9,735 bases of DNA from Betaproteobacteria bacterium. GTDB lineage: Bacteria; Pseudomonadota; Gammaproteobacteria; Burkholderiales; SG8-41. This document shows, one piece after another, positions 6,682 through 9,735 of the stretch. The notes below the pieces were generated by a model. The model was given only the letters and a program-made list of their open reading frames with translations, was not told where the DNA came from and made no database searches. Positions within the stretch are counted from its first letter, which is position 1; each line of letters begins with the position of its first letter. A program made the position numbers and the translations under genes. The DNA lies in NCBI GenBank assembly GCA_021300125.1, contig JAJTHX010000204.1, forward strand, positions 1 through 9,735, written 5' to 3'.

Positions 6682-7325
6682 AGCTCAATACCCTGTTTTT
6701 TAAGCAATGTTGCCAAAGCATGAGTAGCCCGGGAGCAGTGGGTTTTTACACTGCCCTCCGAGCAGCCCATTACTTTTGCGGCTTCGGCAACATCGAGTTC
6801 CTCCCAGTAACGCAGCATGAAGGCCTCGCGTTGACGGGCGGGCAGGGTTTCGATGGCTTTTTCAATAATATCAAGTACTTGCTTTTGTTCGAGCTGCTCT
6901 GCAGGGCGTCCGGCGAGCTTGGAATCGCTGGCGATTTCCATGGTATCCAGGGGGTCGCTGTCCTCCTCCTGGTCGGGGCCAAACAGGCTGCCCAGGGGGG
7001 TTACCCAGGCATTACGCACCTTGAGGCGGCGAAAGTGGTCACGGACCGCGTTTTGCAGGATCCGCTGGAACAGCATCGGAAATTCTCCCGCCGGTCGGGC
7101 CGAATACTTGTCCGAAAGCTTGAGCATCGCGTCTTGAACGATGTCCAGCGCAAGGTGTTCATCCCTGACGGAAAAAACCGTTTGTTTGAACGCCCGGCGC
7201 TCGACATCTGCAAGGAAATCCGCGAGTTCCTTGTAGGTGGCCAGTTGGAATGCCTTTTCTTGTGGTAACCGCTGGTGCGGCGGCGGCGTTGGGGCGCCTT
7301 CCCCCTTCCCTGAAGGACGCGGCAT
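6678..7325 (-). CDS. ECF-type RNA polymerase sigma factor
   Basis: The product directs RNA polymerase to a specific promoter set. Region 2 covers about 33-105 and includes ALDIVQDAMLKLSDKY (59-74) and LFQRILQNAVRDHFRRLKVR (85-104). A linker follows (106-145), then region 4 (about 150-212). Region 4 has LPARQREAFMLRYWEEL (161-177) and a helix-turn-helix VAEAAKVMGCSEGSVKTH (179-196). There is no region 1 or 3, which fits the ECF/group IV type. The 215-residue frame opens at the ATG at 7325, but residues 1-27 are Pro-rich and not sigma-like. Similar proteins, as I recall them, begin at about residue 28 (LATYKELADFL). The codon there is CTG (7244), with AAGG 8 nt upstream. No ATG, GTG or TTG lies between. 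The TGA overlaps the next ATG. It heads the four-gene operon and is divergent from ilvI. Its regulon is unknown; regulation by the next gene is likely but unproven. Confidence 0.9.
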   Translation of the reverse strand: MPRPSGKGEGAPTPPPHQRLPQEKAFQLATYKELADFLADVERRAFKQTVFSVRDEHLALDIVQDAMLKLSDKYSARPAGEFPMLFQRILQNAVRDHFRRLKVRNAWVTPLGSLFGPDQEEDSDPLDTMEIASDSKLAGRPAEQLEQKQVLDIIEKAIETLPARQREAFMLRYWEELDVAEAAKVMGCSEGSVKTHCSRATHALATLLKKQGIEL

Positions 7326-7367
7326 CTTAGCAAAACACCCGGTTCAGGCAAGAAGGGCGCTGTTCGG

Positions 7368-7393
7368 GACAGGCGGGCTATCCCGCTGTTTCC
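7368..7393 (-). promoter_or_regulatory. Possible ECF-type promoter for the sigma operon
   Basis: On the minus strand GGAAAC (7393-7388) is followed after 17 nt by GTC (7370-7368). This loosely resembles the GGAAC / GTC pattern of ECF-dependent promoters, and would place the start near 7360, about 35 nt before the ATG at 7325. ECF sigma genes are often autoregulated. The match is short and I have no statistic for it; no good sigma-70 pair was found for this direction. Confidence 0.22.
7373..7386. promoter_or_regulatory. 14-bp inverted repeat in the sigma/ilvI intergenic region
   Basis: GCGGG and CCCGC flank CTAT as a perfect 5-bp dyad. It falls within the spacer of the possible sigma-operon promoter, so it could be an operator or simply a chance GC-rich palindrome. 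It is not followed by a T-run and is unlikely to be a terminator. Confidence 0.3.
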
Positions 7394-7406
7394 TCTGAGA
7401 TTTTGC

Positions 7407-7434
7407 TTGACCTTATCGGGGCCACCCCGGTAAT
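7407..7434 (+). promoter_or_regulatory. Candidate sigma-70 promoter for ilvI-ilvH
   Basis: TTGACC (7407-7412, 5/6 to consensus) is followed after 16 nt by GGTAAT (7429-7434, 4/6). The start would be near 7441, giving a leader of about 59 nt before the ATG at 7500. The spacer contains the dyad CGGGG-CCA-CCCCG (7417-7429), which could bind a regulator. I find no leader peptide rich in Val, Leu or Ile codons, so classical attenuation is not supported. Confidence 0.5.
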
Positions 7435-7499
7435 GTTTCAGGTTTCCTTTCTGCAACCAGCCCTGTCCACGGCTCCTAGGCCGGTGGGGGCCCAAAATC

Positions 7500-9197
7500 A
7501 TGCTACTGACGGGCGCCGAAATCGTAGTGCGTTGTCTGCAGGAGGAGGGTGTCGAGCACGTCTTCGGGTATCCCGGCGGCGCGGTGCTTTTCCTCTACGA
7601 CGAAATTTTCAAGCAGGACAAGATCAAGCATGTGCTGGTACGGCACGAGCAGGCGGCGGTGCATGCGGCTGACGCCTATGCGCGGTCCACCGAAAAGGTA
7701 GGCGTGGCCCTGGTCACCTCGGGCCCGGGCGTGACCAATGCCATCACCGGCATTGCCACCGCATTCATGGACTCGATACCGATGGTGATCATCACCGGAC
7801 AGGTGCCGACCCATGCCATTGGCGAGGACGCCTTCCAGGAATGCGACACCGTAGGCATTACCCGGCCCTGCGTGAAGCACAACTTCCTGGTCAAGGACGT
7901 CAAGGACCTGGCCGTCACGATCAAGAAGGCCTTTTTCATTGCCTCGACCGGCCGTCCCGGGCCCGTGGTGGTGGACATCCCCAAGGACATCACCACCTTC
8001 AAGACCGAGTTCGAGTATCCGAAGACGATCTCGATGCGCTCTTACAGCCCGGTGAACAAGGGACACGCGGGGCAGATCAAAAAGGCGGCAAAACTGCTGC
8101 TCGACGCCAAGCGGCCGATGATCTACACCGGCGGCGGCGTGATTCTCGGGGATGCCTCGGCCGAACTGGCCCAGCTCGTCCGCGCCCTCGGTTATCCCTG
8201 TACCAGTACGCTGATGGGCCTGGGCGGATTTCCCGCGACCGACCCGCAGTTCCTCGGCATGCTCGGCATGCACGGTACCTATGAAGCCAACATGGCGATG
8301 CAGCACTGCGACGTCCTGCTGGCGGTAGGCGCCCGCTTCGATGACCGCGTGATCGGCAACCCCAAGCATTTTTTCGAGGAGCCGCGGCAGATCATCCACA
8401 TCGACATCGATCCCGCATCTATTTCAAAGCGCGTCAAGGTCGATGTGCCGGTGGTCGGCAATGTCCGGGACGTTCTGCGCGAGCTGATGCGGCAGACCGA
8501 GGCTGTCCGCGGCGGTCCGGACAAGGCCGCGCTGAAGGCCTGGTGGGCGCAGATCGAGCAGTGGCGGGGTCGTGATTGCCTGAAATACGACCGCTCAAGC
8601 GCGATCATCAAACCGCAATTTGTGGTCGAGACGCTCTACAAGGTTACCAAGGGCGAGGCCTTTGTCACCTCCGACGTCGGCCAGCACCAGATGTGGGCCG
8701 CGCAGTTCTACAAGTTCGACAAGCCACGTCGCTGGATCAATTCCGGCGGCCTGGGCACCATGGGCGTGGGCCTGCCCTATGCGATGGGCGTGCAACTGGC
8801 TCATCCCAGGGCCACGGTCGCCTGCGTCACCGGCGAAGCTTCAATACAGATGTGCATCCAGGAATTGTCGACCTGCCGCCAGTACCGTCTGCCCCTCAAG
8901 GTGATCAACCTCAACAACCGCTACATGGGTATGGTTCGGCAGTGGCAGGAGTTTTTCCACGGCAACCGCTACTCCGAGTCATACATGGATGCGCTTCCCG
9001 ATTTCGTGCGCCTGGCAGAGTCCTATGGCCATGTCGGGATGCGCATCGAGAAGCCGGCTGATGTGGAGCCCGCGCTGAAAGAGGCTTTTGCGCGCAAGAA
9101 AGACCTGGTGTTCATGGATTTCCTGACCGACCAGACCGAAAATGTGTTCCCGATGGTTCCTGGAGGCAAGGGCCTGTCGGAGATGATCCTGGTTTGA
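7500..9197 (+). CDS. ilvI: Acetolactate synthase large (catalytic) subunit
   Basis: This is the catalytic subunit of acetohydroxyacid synthase. It uses thiamine diphosphate, Mg and FAD to condense pyruvate with pyruvate or 2-oxobutyrate, the first common step to valine, leucine and isoleucine. The 565-residue product has the three expected domains. The N-terminal ThDP pyrimidine domain covers about 1-165, with catalytic Glu50 in VRHEQAA and YPGGA at 24-28. The central FAD-associated domain covers about 190-330 (GARFDDRV at 277-284). The C-terminal ThDP domain covers about 370-540. The metal/ThDP motif reads GEA (445-447) and ends with NN (472-473), where the usual motif is GDG...NN; the acid is kept as Glu. 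Residues that contact herbicides in other members are wild type (Ala28, Pro103, Trp482). A G-rich stretch precedes the ATG. ilvH follows after 4 nt. The ilvI/ilvB naming is a matter of convention; length and partner fit ilvI. Confidence 0.95.
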   Translation: MLLTGAEIVVRCLQEEGVEHVFGYPGGAVLFLYDEIFKQDKIKHVLVRHEQAAVHAADAYARSTEKVGVALVTSGPGVTNAITGIATAFMDSIPMVIITGQVPTHAIGEDAFQECDTVGITRPCVKHNFLVKDVKDLAVTIKKAFFIASTGRPGPVVVDIPKDITTFKTEFEYPKTISMRSYSPVNKGHAGQIKKAAKLLLDAKRPMIYTGGGVILGDASAELAQLVRALGYPCTSTLMGLGGFPATDPQFLGMLGMHGTYEANMAMQHCDVLLAVGARFDDRVIGNPKHFFEEPRQIIHIDIDPASISKRVKVDVPVVGNVRDVLRELMRQTEAVRGGPDKAALKAWWAQIEQWRGRDCLKYDRSSAIIKPQFVVETLYKVTKGEAFVTSDVGQHQMWAAQFYKFDKPRRWINSGGLGTMGVGLPYAMGVQLAHPRATVACVTGEASIQMCIQELSTCRQYRLPLKVINLNNRYMGMVRQWQEFFHGNRYSESYMDALPDFVRLAESYGHVGMRIEKPADVEPALKEAFARKKDLVFMDFLTDQTENVFPMVPGGKGLSEMILV

Positions 9198-9201
9198 TGC
9201 G

Positions 9202-9693
9202 ATGAGACACATCATTTCCGTGCTGCTCGAAAACGAATCCGGAGCGCTGTCGCGCGTCGCCGGCCTGTTTTCAGCCCGTGGCTACAACATCGAGTCTCTG
9301 ACCGTGGCGCCGACCGAGGACGCGACCCTGTCGCGCATGACCATCGTCACTTCCGGCTCCGATGAAATCATCGAACAGATCAACAAGCAGCTCAACAAGC
9401 TGATCGACGTGGTCAAGGTGGTGGACCTGTCCGAGGGCGAGCACATCGAGCGCGAGCTGATGCTGGTCAAGGTGCGTGCCGTGGGCAAGGACCGCGAGGA
9501 GATGAAGCGCATGGCAGACATTTTCCGCGGCCGCATCATTGATGTCACCGACAAGGATTACACCATCGAACTCACTGGCCCCGGGTCCAAGCTTGACGCA
9601 TTCCTGAAGGCCATTGATCCGACCGCAATACTGGAAACCGTGCGCACCGGCGCCTCCGGCATCGGTCGCGGCGACCGCGTGCTGAAGGCCTGA
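9202..9693 (+). CDS. ilvH: Acetolactate synthase small (regulatory) subunit
   Basis: This regulatory subunit activates the IlvI catalytic subunit and confers feedback inhibition by valine. The 163-residue product equals the E. coli IlvH length. An ACT domain covers about 3-77 (RHIISVLLENESGALSRVAG, then FSARGYNIESLTV). The C-terminal ALS domain covers about 80-160 (ELMLVKVRA, DYTIELTG, and a final GIGRGDRVL). Residues of the valine-binding ACT interface known from E. coli are kept (N11, G14, S17, N29), so the enzyme is probably valine-sensitive. The ATG is 4 nt after the ilvI stop, with no good Shine-Dalgarno sequence, so translation is probably coupled. The remaining 42 nt of the window show no gene start; ilvC commonly follows in relatives. 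Confidence 0.95.
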   Translation: MRHIISVLLENESGALSRVAGLFSARGYNIESLTVAPTEDATLSRMTIVTSGSDEIIEQINKQLNKLIDVVKVVDLSEGEHIERELMLVKVRAVGKDREEMKRMADIFRGRIIDVTDKDYTIELTGPGSKLDAFLKAIDPTAILETVRTGASGIGRGDRVLKA

Positions 9694-9735
9694 TCCGGCG
9701 CGGCGCAGCAGTACCGCCTGAACCCAGACAACCCC

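Noticed and set aside
7373..7386. Inverted repeat considered as a transcription terminator
   Set aside because: The stem is only 5 bp and there is no T-run on either side. It lies in a divergent promoter region where no terminator is needed.
7433..7499. Attenuation leader peptide before ilvI
   Set aside because: The only ATG-initiated frame here has no run of Val, Leu or Ile codons and runs on into ilvI out of frame; there is no terminator hairpin with a T-tract.
7503..8399. Minus-strand open frame (298 codons) opposite ilvI
   Set aside because: It is antisense to the conserved N-terminal half of ilvI and is explained by codon bias of that gene.

Overview
The window looks like a chromosomal housekeeping segment from a GC-rich betaproteobacterium, probably of the Rhodocyclales/Nitrosomonadales type. 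That placement is inferred from protein sequences and from three gene neighbourhoods, not from any database search: valS-holC-pepA divergent from lptFG; a sigma factor followed by DUF3619-, DUF3106- and RDD-type genes; and ilvI-ilvH. No rRNA, tRNA, CRISPR array, insertion sequence or prophage gene was seen. The region is almost completely coding, and the only sizeable gaps are two divergent intergenic regions of about 175 nt.

Positions 1-3104, minus strand: an operon read pepA (leucyl aminopeptidase) > holC (DNA polymerase III chi) > a small unrecognised or DUF2486-like gene > valS (valyl-tRNA synthetase, N-terminal 222 residues only; the rest lies beyond position 1). The small gene has no stop codon and stays in frame into valS. 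A perfect TATAAT lies at the junction, followed by a run of eight G (C on the coding strand) just before the valS ATG.

Positions 3281-5430, plus strand: lptF and lptG, the two membrane subunits of the lipopolysaccharide export ABC transporter. Their start and stop overlap as ATGA, and they are divergent from pepA.

Positions 5427-7325, minus strand: a tightly coupled four-gene operon, read sigma factor > DUF3619-like single-pass membrane protein > DUF3106-like exported protein > RDD-family membrane protein. Every junction overlaps (4, 25 and 4 bases). The architecture resembles an ECF sigma factor with a membrane anti-sigma factor and a periplasmic partner. The exported protein carries five 18-residue repeats. 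This is the best candidate in the window for a poorly described system. Its last gene shares a CTAG with the convergent lptG, so the two stop codons overlap.

Positions 7500-9693, plus strand: ilvI and ilvH, the large and small subunits of acetolactate synthase for branched-chain amino acid synthesis, 4 nt apart, with a plausible sigma-70 promoter at 7407-7434. The last 42 nt hold no recognisable gene start; ilvC commonly follows in relatives.
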